From Desulfobulbaceae bacterium UBA2775 (GTDB lineage Bacteria; Desulfobacterota; Desulfobulbia; Desulfobulbales; Desulfocapsaceae): a DNA stretch of 37,747 nucleotides. Of the stretch, positions 1 to 9,201 are shown piece after piece (the first letter of the stretch is position 1; every line of letters begins with the position of its first letter). The stretch spans positions 1 to 37,747 of the forward strand of contig DEIL01000239.1 in NCBI GenBank assembly GCA_002352445.1. The letters are read 5' to 3'. The notes beneath the pieces are model-generated. The model did no database searches and was not told where the DNA came from. It saw nothing but the letters and a program-made list of their open reading frames with translations. Position numbers and translations under genes: made by a program.

Positions 1-332
1 AGTTTTCCGACTAGTCGGGTTAGATTGTATGGTTAACACGCGTAAGAATTTTAGAGTCTGCCAACCACAAAATCTTACGGTTAACACAATTTCCGAGGTA
101 TAATAATATCAAGGTGTTACGTGTGTTAACCATATCAGTACCTTATCGCCGAAACTCTGTCATAAAAAACAAGAAAATCAAAGTGCGGAAGGTATTGGTT
201 TAATATCAAATAACAGGCTGTTAGCCTTTCAGGATGAAGGCTTTTAGGACAAACAAACTACACCTTCCCTAACAGTCTAATAGCTTTGTGTTGCGGAGCT
301 TAACACACTGGAGTTTATATATTTGCAAAAAC
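1..332. other. Non-coding left end with repeated GGTTAACAC motif
   Basis: No convincing gene is seen here. The motif GGTTAACAC occurs three times: at 31-39, at 79-87, and inverted within 117-134. The first and third copies form an 18-bp inverted repeat (28-45 against 117-134) with one mismatch. GTAAGA/TCTTAC arms nest inside it. A short stem, AGCCTT (223-228) with AAGGCT (237-242), lies between it and the end of the transporter gene and might serve as a weak terminator. The stretch could be the upstream control region of a gene left of the window or a remnant of a mobile element; the sequence does not decide. Confidence 0.5.
28..134. repeat. Inverted repeat with 18-bp arms
   Basis: The left arm, TATGGTTAACACGCGTAA (28-45), is repeated in inverse orientation at 117-134 with a single mismatch. 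A third GGTTAACAC copy lies between them at 79-87. GTTAAC is itself a palindrome, so each copy is a potential binding site for a dimeric protein. The function is unknown. Confidence 0.6.
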
Positions 333-2882
333 TCAAATTTCACTTTCACTCAACTGCTTAACCCGGGTCAGCGCATCCTCAAGTTTTGCCTGTTCTTTCG
401 CTGTCTTGCGAAAGGATTTTTCGGCAGTTTCTTTTGCCGCGGTCAATTGTTCGTAAAATTCTTTTCGGGCTGTTTCATCGAGAGAAGCTGATTTTTTGTC
501 CAACTTCTCCTCAAGATTTGTCGCTTGCTGTTGATGTTTTTTATACTGTTTTTCCACTTTGGCTGCTCGTTTTTCCACCTCATGAAGGTTATCCAGAGCT
601 TGTGCAAGTTCACCGGCACCACCCTCTTCAGGTTCTGCATCGAGATCGATATCTTTTGCGGCCATGACCATAGCTGTTGGAGGAAGACGAGTCAGAACCC
701 TTTCAAGGCTGTATCCTTTGGTATCGGTAAGCATTGACCGTTGTATTCTGAATGGCAGAAATACTATAGTTGAGGCGGATGATTCGGCTACCACGGTCTC
801 CGGTGATGTGTCGGAGACCAGTACAGGCTCTGCGGGAATTCGAACATCATCGAGTTGCTGTTCAAGCTGCTCGATGCTCTTAGAAGGATCCGCGGCTTCT
901 TCTACGGTTAGCAATCTGATGGAAGCGTTTGCCCAGAGTTCAGTCCGGGTCATAAGGTAGGCAAGCAGCAGCATAAGCCTGCTGCTTGCATCGTTGGACC
1001 ACCAGACATCGATGATCCGATCTTTTTTTTCCGGATCATCGATATGACCGGAGCGTAAGGGGTTGATATGGAAGACAACAAGGTTATAACCTTGGCGAAA
1101 TGCAATGCGGAGGTTATGGCCAAACTTCATTGCAATAAGCCCTGGAAACGAGGTCATTGTCTCACCGTACCAGTTACTGAGAATCATATTCCCTTTCAAT
1201 GGACCGACTCCGTACCCCTGCAGGAGAACGGGTAGAGCAGTGGAAAAGTCAGGACCGGAGACGATCAGAGGGAAAATATTGAGTTTGGCTTCATGTATAC
1301 TGCCGGCTAACTCTTTAAGAGCTTTTTCTTTTTCTCTGGAAACATGCGGCTCCTTTCCTTCAACGATCTCTACCGCGCTGATAAGTCCGCTGTGTCCTCC
1401 AATCCAGCCACCAAACTGTAATATCGCTGATCTTCGCTCATCGTCTCTGGTGAAAATAAGGATATGGGGTCTCCAGTCACGGTCATGTTCCGGCTCTTCC
1501 TGTACAGCCAGCAGCTGCTTTCGAATTATCTGCATACCATGGGAACGGCTGCTGTCGGCCCATCTGGAAGGAACTGCCTTGCCTTTTACATACTGATAGA
1601 TGGCGGCAAGAATTGCTGCAGCCACAAGTCCATACTCTATATCGAGAGCAAAAATGATTGCCACACAGAACAGGCAGCCCAGCAGGCTTAAGTATTTGTT
1701 GAACCATTTGAAGCGGGGGCGGAACGACGGACTTTCCGAATGAGCCTCATACCAGGTGGCATAATTGAGCAAGCCGTAGGAGATAAGAAAGAACATCGAA
1801 ACGATTCTTGCTACAATATTTAAATGACCGAACATGATGACGATGAATGCTATGGTTCCTGTGAGAAGAATGGCCCGGCGCGGGTTATTAGTGGAACCGG
1901 CACCCCTGGCAAAGGGATTAAGGTGTGGGAATATTTTATCGGATGCCAGTGATTGAAGGATACGCGGTCCGCCAAGAAAAGAGGCCATGGCTGAGGAGAG
2001 AGTGGCCGCAATGACTCCGGCATCAATTAAAAAATCGTAACGGGAAACATGTTTGATCGCCTGGTAGTCGGCAGCAAGGATCTCATTGGGCACAACTCCT
2101 GCGAAGACGATTACCACCGAAAAATAGATGACGATAGATATCCCTACAGCCAGAAACGTTCCAAGAGGCAGACTCTTGCCGGGATCTTTGAGGTCGCCTG
2201 ACATGCTGACCCCCTGGGTGAAACCGGTCACTGCAGGGAAGAAAATGCCGAAAACAATCCAGAAAGGTTCCGGTTCTCCCGTTGGAGCCCAGTTGGCGAG
2301 AAACATCTCACCCTGCCACTGTGGAATACCGCCGCTAAAGAAAGAAAAAAGGGCACAGACCAGTAATACCATAACCAGATATTGGAAACGGGTGGCCCAA
2401 TCCGACCCTAGCCAAGCCAGAATGAAGATAGCACTGACTGCTGAAAGGGCAATAAGTTTTGATGAAAGGAAAAAGTCAGGGCCGATTATTGCGGTCAGTG
2501 CTTCGGCGAAACCTATACAGTAAAAGGCTACTGATACCGATTGTGCCATGTAGAGAACGAGGCCGATGGCACCACCGAACTCAACCCCCAGGGTTCTGGA
2601 GATAAGATAGTAGTCCCCACCTCCCTTTACCTTGAGGTTGGTGGCAATAGCGGCCAGTGACTGGCTGGTGAGAATGGTAATAACATTGGCCACGGCAATA
2701 ATAATAAAAGCTCTTCGAACCCCTCCGCTGCCGGTTACATAACCAAGTCTGAGAAAGAGAATGATCCCCAGAATGGTGAGGATGCTTGGCGTGAAAACCC
2801 CTGCAAATGTCCCAAGATTGCTACTTTTCTCTTGTACGTTATTTTTTTGGTTCACTTCTGGAGGTTCTGAAACAGGAGCCAT
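333..2882 (-). CDS. SLC12-like cation-chloride cotransporter family protein
   Basis: An 849-residue APC-superfamily membrane transporter resembling eukaryotic Na-K-Cl/K-Cl cotransporters (SLC12). The N-terminal part, to about residue 430, is a run of about 12 hydrophobic segments. It carries SLC12-like motifs: LFLRLGYVTG at 42-51 in the first membrane segment and GGGDYYLISRTLG at 87-99. The C-terminal 400 or so residues are soluble, as in the family, and end in a charged predicted coiled coil (about 780-845). The start is supported by AGGAGG ten bases upstream. It is the last gene of the minus-strand run that begins with the BMP-type importer, 24 bp after the permease, so cotranscription is likely. 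Family membership is clear; the transported ions or amino acids cannot be told from sequence. Confidence 0.85.
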   Translation of the reverse strand: MAPVSEPPEVNQKNNVQEKSSNLGTFAGVFTPSILTILGIILFLRLGYVTGSGGVRRAFIIIAVANVITILTSQSLAAIATNLKVKGGGDYYLISRTLGVEFGGAIGLVLYMAQSVSVAFYCIGFAEALTAIIGPDFFLSSKLIALSAVSAIFILAWLGSDWATRFQYLVMVLLVCALFSFFSGGIPQWQGEMFLANWAPTGEPEPFWIVFGIFFPAVTGFTQGVSMSGDLKDPGKSLPLGTFLAVGISIVIYFSVVIVFAGVVPNEILAADYQAIKHVSRYDFLIDAGVIAATLSSAMASFLGGPRILQSLASDKIFPHLNPFARGAGSTNNPRRAILLTGTIAFIVIMFGHLNIVARIVSMFFLISYGLLNYATWYEAHSESPSFRPRFKWFNKYLSLLGCLFCVAIIFALDIEYGLVAAAILAAIYQYVKGKAVPSRWADSSRSHGMQIIRKQLLAVQEEPEHDRDWRPHILIFTRDDERRSAILQFGGWIGGHSGLISAVEIVEGKEPHVSREKEKALKELAGSIHEAKLNIFPLIVSGPDFSTALPVLLQGYGVGPLKGNMILSNWYGETMTSFPGLIAMKFGHNLRIAFRQGYNLVVFHINPLRSGHIDDPEKKDRIIDVWWSNDASSRLMLLLAYLMTRTELWANASIRLLTVEEAADPSKSIEQLEQQLDDVRIPAEPVLVSDTSPETVVAESSASTIVFLPFRIQRSMLTDTKGYSLERVLTRLPPTAMVMAAKDIDLDAEPEEGGAGELAQALDNLHEVEKRAAKVEKQYKKHQQQATNLEEKLDKKSASLDETARKEFYEQLTAAKETAEKSFRKTAKEQAKLEDALTRVKQLSESEI

Positions 2883-2906
2883 TTCTTTTAATCCTCCTGG
2901 GATGAA

Positions 2907-3863
2907 CTATGCCGGTTTATAGGTTTTGCCCAGCCATTTTGGCGGTCTGCCGCTGAAGAGTTCAATCCAACCGGTAAGTTTTTTGTTTCTGCTCTTATGG
3001 CCTAAGTTGATCAGGATCAGTGCGAAAATCATCAGGGGGAAGGGCGCAACCTGAAAGATCTGGGGCGGGATAGTAGTGAAATAGTCCTGGAAGTAGATGC
3101 CGAGAAGCTGCAGCATGCCGAAAAAATAGGCACCTGCTGCGACCCTGACGGGGTTCCATCCACCGAAAATAACGAGTGCAAGGGCAATCCATCCGATGCC
3201 TTCGCATCCCTGGGGGTGGCCCCATCCCGGCTTTACCGCTAGTGAAAAGGCAGCTCCGGCAAGACCGACCATTCCGCCTCCGATAACAGTATAGAGAACC
3301 TGCACCTTGAGTGGATTAATTCCCCTGGCCCAGCAACCATCGGGATTTTCGCCCACACTGCGAAGTATGAGTCCCTGTCTGGTGTGGTAAAGGAAGTAGT
3401 AGCATCCGGGGATGGCGAGCAGGCTTACATAAACTACTATGGAGTGAGAAAAGAACGCTTCGCCGAGAAAAGGGATGTTGGACAGAATTGGGATTGGTAG
3501 GGTTTCCAGCTGCGGTCCCTGCTGTCTTGCATAGGGATTGCCAAGAAAATAAGCAAGATCCCGGCAGAGAAAGGTTAAAGCAAAACCGACAGCCACCTGG
3601 GACTGACCAAGCCGAACACCGATTACGGCAAGGACAGCTCCAACGGACGCCCCGGTGGATGCGGCTGCAATGAACCCAAGTAGTGCAGACTGGCTTTCAC
3701 TGGCAACGAGGAAACCACTCATTGCACCAAGCAGGATTGTTCCGTCAAGGGAGAGGTTTACAACACCTGCTTTTTCAGTCAGGGTTTCTCCAAGAGCTGC
3801 GAGTACCAGGGGGGCAGCCATTACCAATATGGCAGCTATAAGTGAAGGAATTGATACTTCCAT
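2907..3863 (-). CDS. BMP-type (nucleoside-like) ABC transporter permease 2
   Basis: A 318-residue inner-membrane permease of the branched-chain/ribose-like class found with BMP binding proteins (NupQ/YufQ type). It has about eight to ten hydrophobic segments. The motif ALGETLTEKAGVVNLSLDG near residues 23-41 is the conserved EKAGVxNLxxDG-type sequence of this subfamily, and a GVGENPDGCWARGIN-like cytoplasmic loop lies in the middle. Its start codon shares one base with the stop of the upstream permease gene, and AAGGAGAGG precedes the start. It should pair with the next permease and the ATPase to form the importer. The substrate is inferred to be a nucleoside or similar small solute from family knowledge only. 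Confidence 0.85.
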   Translation of the reverse strand: MEVSIPSLIAAILVMAAPLVLAALGETLTEKAGVVNLSLDGTILLGAMSGFLVASESQSALLGFIAAASTGASVGAVLAVIGVRLGQSQVAVGFALTFLCRDLAYFLGNPYARQQGPQLETLPIPILSNIPFLGEAFFSHSIVVYVSLLAIPGCYYFLYHTRQGLILRSVGENPDGCWARGINPLKVQVLYTVIGGGMVGLAGAAFSLAVKPGWGHPQGCEGIGWIALALVIFGGWNPVRVAAGAYFFGMLQLLGIYFQDYFTTIPPQIFQVAPFPLMIFALILINLGHKSRNKKLTGWIELFSGRPPKWLGKTYKPA

Positions 3864-4891
3864 CAGTGGCCTCTCCTTTTACCTTGCTGCAATCCATATA
3901 CAAGCAGGCCACTCAGAACGAGGGCCCCCTGGATAACTCCGGAAAGGGAGGAATCTACCTGCAGTGTGATGGGTAGCTGGATCGAGCCTGCAGCCAGGCA
4001 GGCAAACAAAAGGCAGATTATTGGCACCGGTGCTACTTTATAACCGGCAAGCATCACAACCAGCAATGCCAGATATCCGTAACCACTGGATATAGATGGA
4101 ATGAGCCGATGATAGACGCAGCTGACCTGAACTCCTCCGGCAAGACCGGCAAGTCCACCTCCAATAATCATTGCCATAAAACAGATCAGATTAGGACGAA
4201 TGCCGAAAAGTCGCGATGCCTGTGGGTTAAAACCGGCGGCCTTGATCTTCAGACCGAACTGGCTTGCATTCAGGATCAGGCTAGTAAGAAGAAAAATGAT
4301 AATCACTAGAACTATTGCAGCGGGTGCCACTCTCCATCCCTGCGGAACCCACATCCAGAGTTCCCTGGGAAAGAGGTCGGTGCCGCTCATTGAAGCCATT
4401 CCGGCCCGTTTCCAGGGTCCAAGGATGAGCCAGAGAACAGCTCCCTGAGCGACAAAATTAAGGCCCAGACCGCCAAAAATTTCATTGACTCCACCTCTGG
4501 TTTTTAAAAGTCCCGCTGAAGCCCCCCATAGACCTCCTGCCAGAAAACTTGAGAAAAGGGCTAGAGAGAGGAGTGCAGCGGGCGGTAACCCTGTATTGTC
4601 GAGCCGGAGAACGAGAGTAGCACCTATCGCACCGCAGATAACCTGTCCTTCCACGCCGATATTCCAGAGGCCTGCGCGGAAGGTGAAGAGCAGACCGCAG
4701 GAGCAAAGCAGGAGCGGGATCCATACTGAAAGGACATGATTGAACTTCAACCATGAAAAAATTGACCCCTTTGCCAGGGTTATACCAATTGTCAGGGGAG
4801 ATATGCCAAGAAGCATAAGGAGCAGGCTGACAGCACTGAGCGCCAGTACAGATATCATAACGATACGCCGCATTTGTAGAATAATGCTCAT
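3863..4891 (-). CDS. BMP-type (nucleoside-like) ABC transporter permease 1
   Basis: A 342-residue permease of the NupP/YufP class, with multiple hydrophobic segments and the subfamily motif FRAGLWNIGVEGQVICGAIGA around residues 70-90. The segment GAVLWLILGPWKRAGMASMSGTDLFP contains the usual periplasmic extension of this group. The start overlaps the ATPase stop in an ATGA arrangement, showing tight translational coupling. It probably forms the heterodimeric membrane channel with the product of the following gene. The substrate is unknown; purine nucleosides are the best guess for the family. Confidence 0.85.
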   Translation of the reverse strand: MSIILQMRRIVMISVLALSAVSLLLMLLGISPLTIGITLAKGSIFSWLKFNHVLSVWIPLLLCSCGLLFTFRAGLWNIGVEGQVICGAIGATLVLRLDNTGLPPAALLSLALFSSFLAGGLWGASAGLLKTRGGVNEIFGGLGLNFVAQGAVLWLILGPWKRAGMASMSGTDLFPRELWMWVPQGWRVAPAAIVLVIIIFLLTSLILNASQFGLKIKAAGFNPQASRLFGIRPNLICFMAMIIGGGLAGLAGGVQVSCVYHRLIPSISSGYGYLALLVVMLAGYKVAPVPIICLLFACLAAGSIQLPITLQVDSSLSGVIQGALVLSGLLVYGLQQGKRRGH

Positions 4892-6315
4892 TGCTGTTGA
4901 TTATCCTCTCCGGTAACAGCTCTTGAAAGCTGTTGGTAGTTTGTCGCCTTCGTCGGTGTATCAAGCGTGATGGAGCCGTTGTAAAAGACCAGAATGCGGG
5001 TTGACTGCTCCATAATCTCTTCAAAGTCAGGAGAGGCAAAGATGATAGCTCCCTCAGCTTTTAACCGGGCATGCAGATGTTTCCATGTCCAGGCCGCAGA
5101 CTGGACATCCAGCCCCCGGGTTGGACTTTCCATAAGAATCAGCTGTATATCGGCAGGGATGAGGGAGAGCAGTAATCGCTGCAGATTGCCACCCGACAGA
5201 TTTTCAACTTCAGTTTCCGAGGTTCCCCTGATGCTGTAGGTTTTTATGGCATCCCGGGTTTTCTCAAGCCCGCTTTTTGAGGTGATAATCGGCCCACTTT
5301 TTTTTGACAGGATATGGTGCTCTCTGATGGTCAGGCCGGGGATAAGGCCTTCTGTCAATCGGTCGGCCGGGATAAAGGCACGGGTTGTCACTTCCCGGCA
5401 ACCGGAGATCCTGCCCGATTCCGGCTGCAGTAAACCAAATGCCGACCTGAGGAACACCGACTGGCCGCTTCCGTCAACACCGGCTAGTCCCACTACTTCC
5501 CCTGACCTGATTGTTGTTGAAACTGAATTCAGGCCGGATCGGCCTACATGTGAGGTGACTTTGTGAAAATTCAGCAGTGGGTCACCGGCAATATGTTTTA
5601 CTGCCGGAGGCTGACTTACAGGAAGAGTGTCGAACATGGTGTGGAGCATCTCTTCACGGTCAAACGGACGTTTCTGGTAACCTGCCATTTTACCATGACG
5701 CAGAACTGTCACCTCATCACAGAGCAGTTCGATTTCTTCAAGTTTATGGGAGACAAGGAGAATCGCCACACCATCATTCCTGAGCCTTCGTAATGCACCA
5801 AAGAGGAGCTCCTGTTGTTTCTCGGAAATGCCACTGGTGGGTTCATCGAGGATGAGTATTTTTGCGCCGTCCCGAATCAATCTCATTAACTCAAGCTGTT
5901 GACGTTCTCCAACGGTAAGCTCTTCTACTTTGCTTTCAGGATTGAGATTAAAACCAAAATTAGTGCATAGCCTAGACAGGGCGGCTCTCTGGTTAACCGG
6001 TGAAAAATCTGCAGTTCCGACCATAAAATTATCAAGTACCGACAGCTGGGGGAAGTCCAGCGGCTCCTGATAAAGCATGCCGATACCGATTTTTCTGGCA
6101 TCTTTGGGACTATGCAGGTCAATACTTTCGGAATGGAAAAAAAAATCTCCCCCACTTTTGCTGATAAAGCCGGTTAAGATCTTCATCAAGGTGGATTTAC
6201 CCGCACCATTTTCCCCAATTATTCCATGAATGGAACTGTTATGTACCTTCAGGCTGACCTTATGGAGGGCTTGAACCTTGCCAAAGTTCTTGCTGATGTC
6301 TGCGAGTTCGATCAT
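4888..6315 (-). CDS. BMP-type ABC transporter ATP-binding protein (two NBDs)
   Basis: A 475-residue protein with two fused nucleotide-binding domains, like RbsA/NupO. The first domain has Walker A GENGAGKST at 34-42, signature LTVGERQQ, and Walker B ILILDEPTSG. The second has a degenerate Walker A, GVDGSGQS, in which the usual Lys is Gln. Its signature LSGGNLQR is intact, and a Walker B-like ILMESPTRGLD follows. One degenerate ATP site is normal in this subfamily. It is somewhat shorter than the roughly 510 residues typical of the group. No strong ribosome-binding site is visible before the start, which follows a 236-bp repeat-rich gap after the binding-protein gene. Confidence 0.87.
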   Translation of the reverse strand: MIELADISKNFGKVQALHKVSLKVHNSSIHGIIGENGAGKSTLMKILTGFISKSGGDFFFHSESIDLHSPKDARKIGIGMLYQEPLDFPQLSVLDNFMVGTADFSPVNQRAALSRLCTNFGFNLNPESKVEELTVGERQQLELMRLIRDGAKILILDEPTSGISEKQQELLFGALRRLRNDGVAILLVSHKLEEIELLCDEVTVLRHGKMAGYQKRPFDREEMLHTMFDTLPVSQPPAVKHIAGDPLLNFHKVTSHVGRSGLNSVSTTIRSGEVVGLAGVDGSGQSVFLRSAFGLLQPESGRISGCREVTTRAFIPADRLTEGLIPGLTIREHHILSKKSGPIITSKSGLEKTRDAIKTYSIRGTSETEVENLSGGNLQRLLLSLIPADIQLILMESPTRGLDVQSAAWTWKHLHARLKAEGAIIFASPDFEEIMEQSTRILVFYNGSITLDTPTKATNYQQLSRAVTGEDNQQQ

Positions 6316-6361
6316 TAAACTAAAGTAGGTGAGGCCTTTAACCCAAAAGATTCGTTATCTC

Positions 6362-6437
6362 ACGGCAGAGTTCACAGAGGGCACAGAGAAAAAGCATTTA
6401 TTTTTATCTCCTCTGTGTTCTCTGTGAACTCTGCCGT
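6362..6437. repeat. Long hairpin, 27-bp arms (CTCTGTG-type repeat)
   Basis: The left arm 6362-6388 and the right arm 6411-6437 are inverse complements at 25 of 27 positions, separated by a 22-base AT-rich loop. The arms are built from short CTCTGTG/CACAGAG units. It lies between the binding-protein gene and the ATPase gene of a minus-strand operon. It could act as a transcript-stabilising or attenuating stem, or be a copy of a dispersed intergenic repeat. Confidence 0.8.
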
Positions 6438-6475
6438 TTAAGTTTTTCTTGTCTTTAATGATAAGAATTTTACAG

Positions 6476-6551
6476 CAACGAAGCAGGTAAGCGAGCCTGC
6501 GAGACTCCGGATGAAGAATCTTCGAAGTCTACGCTATCTACGACGCCATCA
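6476..6551 (+). repeat. Dispersed repeat R2, copy A
   Basis: The core at 6476-6517 (beginning CAACGAAGCAGG, ending CCGGATGAAGA) matches the inverse complement of 29100-29159 with only about two differences. Both copies also share the end TACGACGCCATCA (here 6539-6551). This copy has an extra segment of roughly 15 bases between core and end. It starts at the base immediately after the stop codon of the binding-protein gene, reading in that gene's direction. It contains a small GCAGG/CCTGC stem. No protein is encoded. Confidence 0.75.
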
Positions 6552-7733
6552 TTACTTAGAGGCTCCTTCCATACCTTCAAGCAGTTGCGGAAGATTCCAT
6601 ATCTGGTCATCTGTTGCAGTAATTTTATCTTTAAGAAAGACTGTTCCGTCCTGGAAATTAAGTGGTCCGGTAAAGAGATTAAGGCTGCCATCTGCCAAAG
6701 ATGCCTGAAAATCGGCTAAGCCCTCTTTGACCTTTTCTCCCAGTGAATCACCAGCTTTAAAACCAACAGAGGACGTTTTCATATTGTTTATCGATTTCCA
6801 GTCCGGATCCAGCCAGAGAAATTCCTGTTTCCACTTGCCGCTCATAGCGTTACCTATCATCTGTGTATAGCCTGGTATCCAGTTGAAGTAGGGCACTCCA
6901 AGGCAGGCCTTAGGTGCTGTAGTGCAGGCTCCGACATAATCATATGGGATAGCCCACACATTTTTGCCTTCTTTTCGCTTCTGTCCAGCTACCACCAGGG
7001 CTTCAGTAGTATCGATGCCGGATATAATCACGTCATAGCCGGAATTTATAAAGCTGTTTGTAACCAGAGTGGGATCGGAGGTGACCCCGGGGATATTGAA
7101 CCAGAAACCGATCCAGGAAACTTTAAATTTCAGATCTGCAGCATCTTTTTTTCTTATCTTAGTCCAGGCGTAGCGGGCACCAAGGTAGGCGGCGGCAGTA
7201 AGACGCCGGGTTTCCGCATTGATCAGTGGGCCGAGGTAACCAATTTTCCCGGTTTTGGAACTCATTGCCGCTGTGAAGCCTGCCATCATTTTACCGTATT
7301 CCATGCGGCCCATAAGGTTGCTGAGGTTTACCCCGGCTTTACCCGTGACGACATCATCGCCGGAGATATGGATAAATTTTATATCGGGGTGTGTCATCGC
7401 TGCCTCACGCATCCCGTCTTTCATATCATCAGAGTTGCCGATGATCAGTTTGGCTCCCTTGGAAACGAGATCATCAACCAGCATGGGGACGGTTATACCC
7501 GGTCGATCTGCCGGGTTGACTTTATCAATATAGATCATCTTGGTTCCCGGCAGTACTTTTTCCATCTCCTGTCCTGCTTCAAAATGGGCCTGGCTCCAGC
7601 CATGATCATTGGCGGGGCCGACCATTAAAAGTCCGAAGGGGTATGTTGATTCTGCACCAAATGAACTGCTCAAGGAAAACATCAGAAAGCAGAGGATTAC
7701 CAGTGATTGAAATAAAAAGATGAGACTTTTCAT
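6552..7733 (-). CDS. BMP/PnrA family ABC substrate-binding protein
   Basis: A 393-residue periplasmic binding protein of the basic membrane protein (BMP/PnrA) family, which bind nucleosides and related solutes. Its N-terminus is a signal peptide of about 26 residues ending SSFGA before ESTYPF. There is no lipobox cysteine, so a soluble periplasmic protein is expected rather than a lipoprotein. Family features include GPANDHGWSQAHFEAG near the mature N-terminus and VNLSNLMGRMEYGKMMAGFTAA-type sequence in the middle. The start at 7733 was chosen over an upstream ATG because AAGGAG sits 8 bases before it and the signal peptide starts there. It is the first gene of the importer operon; a possible promoter, TTGCGA-16-TATTAA, lies upstream on the minus strand. 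Confidence 0.87.
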   Translation of the reverse strand: MKSLIFLFQSLVILCFLMFSLSSSFGAESTYPFGLLMVGPANDHGWSQAHFEAGQEMEKVLPGTKMIYIDKVNPADRPGITVPMLVDDLVSKGAKLIIGNSDDMKDGMREAAMTHPDIKFIHISGDDVVTGKAGVNLSNLMGRMEYGKMMAGFTAAMSSKTGKIGYLGPLINAETRRLTAAAYLGARYAWTKIRKKDAADLKFKVSWIGFWFNIPGVTSDPTLVTNSFINSGYDVIISGIDTTEALVVAGQKRKEGKNVWAIPYDYVGACTTAPKACLGVPYFNWIPGYTQMIGNAMSGKWKQEFLWLDPDWKSINNMKTSSVGFKAGDSLGEKVKEGLADFQASLADGSLNLFTGPLNFQDGTVFLKDKITATDDQIWNLPQLLEGMEGASK

Positions 7734-7968
7734 AGTACGTGCTCCTTTGATTGGATTTGAAGGTGTAAACATGTGCTGGAACCATAAACAATATTTAATA
7801 GAGATTCACTTAAAAATCGCAATAAAGAGTTGACTTGTTTTGTAGAGAAGCAGGTGGCAAAATATGAACAGCCTGCTATGATGTGGAGCGTGATTCTATA
7901 TCCCGGAACGGAGCACCAAAATGAGGAAAATAAATACATTTCAGATCTATTCTGCTTAAGGGAAAATA

Positions 7969-9201
7969 ATGAATGAGATTGTACTGATCAATATAACCGG
8001 CAGGGACAGAAAGGGATTGGATTCAAAATTTATTTCTATCCTGGCTGAATATGATGTCAGTGTACTTGATATCGGCCAGGCAGTTATTCATGAACATATC
8101 TCCCTGGGTATCCTGGCTGAAATCCCTGTGAAGGAAAATTTTGCCGCCCTGTACAAAGATGTTCTGTACGCAGGCCATAAGATGGATCTCTCTATTGAAA
8201 TAAAACCTGTTGAGGGGGATCAATATGAGAAATGGGTCGAGGCTAGAGGAAAGGAGAGGCGAATTATTACTCTCCTGGGGGAAAAACTCACTGCGGATCA
8301 AATCGCCAGAGTTGCCACGGTGATTTTTGAAAACAACCTGAATATTGATAATATCACAAGGCTTTCCGGAAGGATTTCCATCGCCAACCCTCAGGCTAAA
8401 CTGCGGGCAAGTATACAGATGATAGTGAGCGGTAAGCCCAATAATGTAAAGGATATGCGGGCTAAGTTTATGCAGATTTCCCGAGAGACAGGTATTGATA
8501 TTTCCTTCCACGTGGAAAATATCTACAGTGGAAACAGAAAGCTTGTTGCCTTTGATATGGACTCCACCCTTATCCATGCCGAGGTTATTAATGAACTTGC
8601 AAAACTGGCAGGAGTCGGGGAGCAGGTCGCCGCCATCACCGAATCGGCTATGCGGGGTGAGATTGATTTTAAGGAAAGTTTCAGAAAAAGGGTGGCTCTT
8701 CTTAAAGGGTTAAAAGTATCCGAGCTGGAAAATTTGACTCTGGCTCTGCCGCTGTCTGAAGGGGCAGAGCTGGTTTGCAGAACCTTGAAAGGACTGGGTT
8801 ACAAGCTTGCCATTCTCTCCGGTGGTTTTACCTTTGTGGGAGATTTTTTGAAGGAAAAGCTTGGCTTTGACTATGTATATGCCAATGAGCTTGATGTCTT
8901 AAATGGTGAAGTCACAGGTGGAGTCTGTGGCGAAATCATAGATGGAGAGAAGAAAGCACAACTGTTAAAAGAAATAGCCGATCGGGAAAACATAACCCTG
9001 GCACAGACTATCGCGGTGGGGGATGGCGCGAACGATTTGCCGATGATCAGCTGCGCCGGGCTGGGAGTGGCTTTTCATGCCAAACCCATTGTTAGAGAAC
9101 GTGCCGGCAATGCGATTTCAACCGTTGGCCTTGATGGCCTTCTCTATCTGCTCGGCATTCATGAGAGGGAAATTAATCAAGAAATGGTTGGGAAATCGTG
9201 A
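7969..9201 (+). CDS. serB: Phosphoserine phosphatase with two N-terminal ACT domains
   Basis: A 410-residue HAD-family phosphatase that hydrolyses O-phosphoserine in the last step of serine synthesis. Residues about 1-85 and 95-175 look like two ACT regulatory domains (the first begins IVLINITGRDRKGLDSKF). The catalytic domain follows: motif I FDMDST with nucleophile Asp196 and Asp198, motif II LSGGF, and motif III GDGANDLPM with an upstream Lys. The two-ACT layout resembles mycobacterial SerB2 and allows amino-acid feedback control. AAGGGA precedes the start by about 7 bases. The stop codon is immediately next to the stop of the convergent ftcD gene, with no intergenic base. It is not linked to other serine genes here. 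Confidence 0.92.
   Translation: MNEIVLINITGRDRKGLDSKFISILAEYDVSVLDIGQAVIHEHISLGILAEIPVKENFAALYKDVLYAGHKMDLSIEIKPVEGDQYEKWVEARGKERRIITLLGEKLTADQIARVATVIFENNLNIDNITRLSGRISIANPQAKLRASIQMIVSGKPNNVKDMRAKFMQISRETGIDISFHVENIYSGNRKLVAFDMDSTLIHAEVINELAKLAGVGEQVAAITESAMRGEIDFKESFRKRVALLKGLKVSELENLTLALPLSEGAELVCRTLKGLGYKLAILSGGFTFVGDFLKEKLGFDYVYANELDVLNGEVTGGVCGEIIDGEKKAQLLKEIADRENITLAQTIAVGDGANDLPMISCAGLGVAFHAKPIVRERAGNAISTVGLDGLLYLLGIHEREINQEMVGKS

Noticed and set aside
4888..6315. Inactivating mutation in the second Walker A (Lys to Gln) of the BMP-type ATPase
   Set aside because: Degenerate second ATP sites are normal in RbsA/NupO-type fused ATPases, so this is not evidence of a pseudogene.
6362..6437. 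CRISPR-like repeat
   Set aside because: The CTCTGTG units are adjacent and form one hairpin; there are no regularly spaced repeats with unique spacers anywhere in the window.
7734..7968. Possible purine riboswitch upstream of the BMP-type binding protein
   Set aside because: The leader is short and no conserved aptamer stem or core sequence could be recognised.
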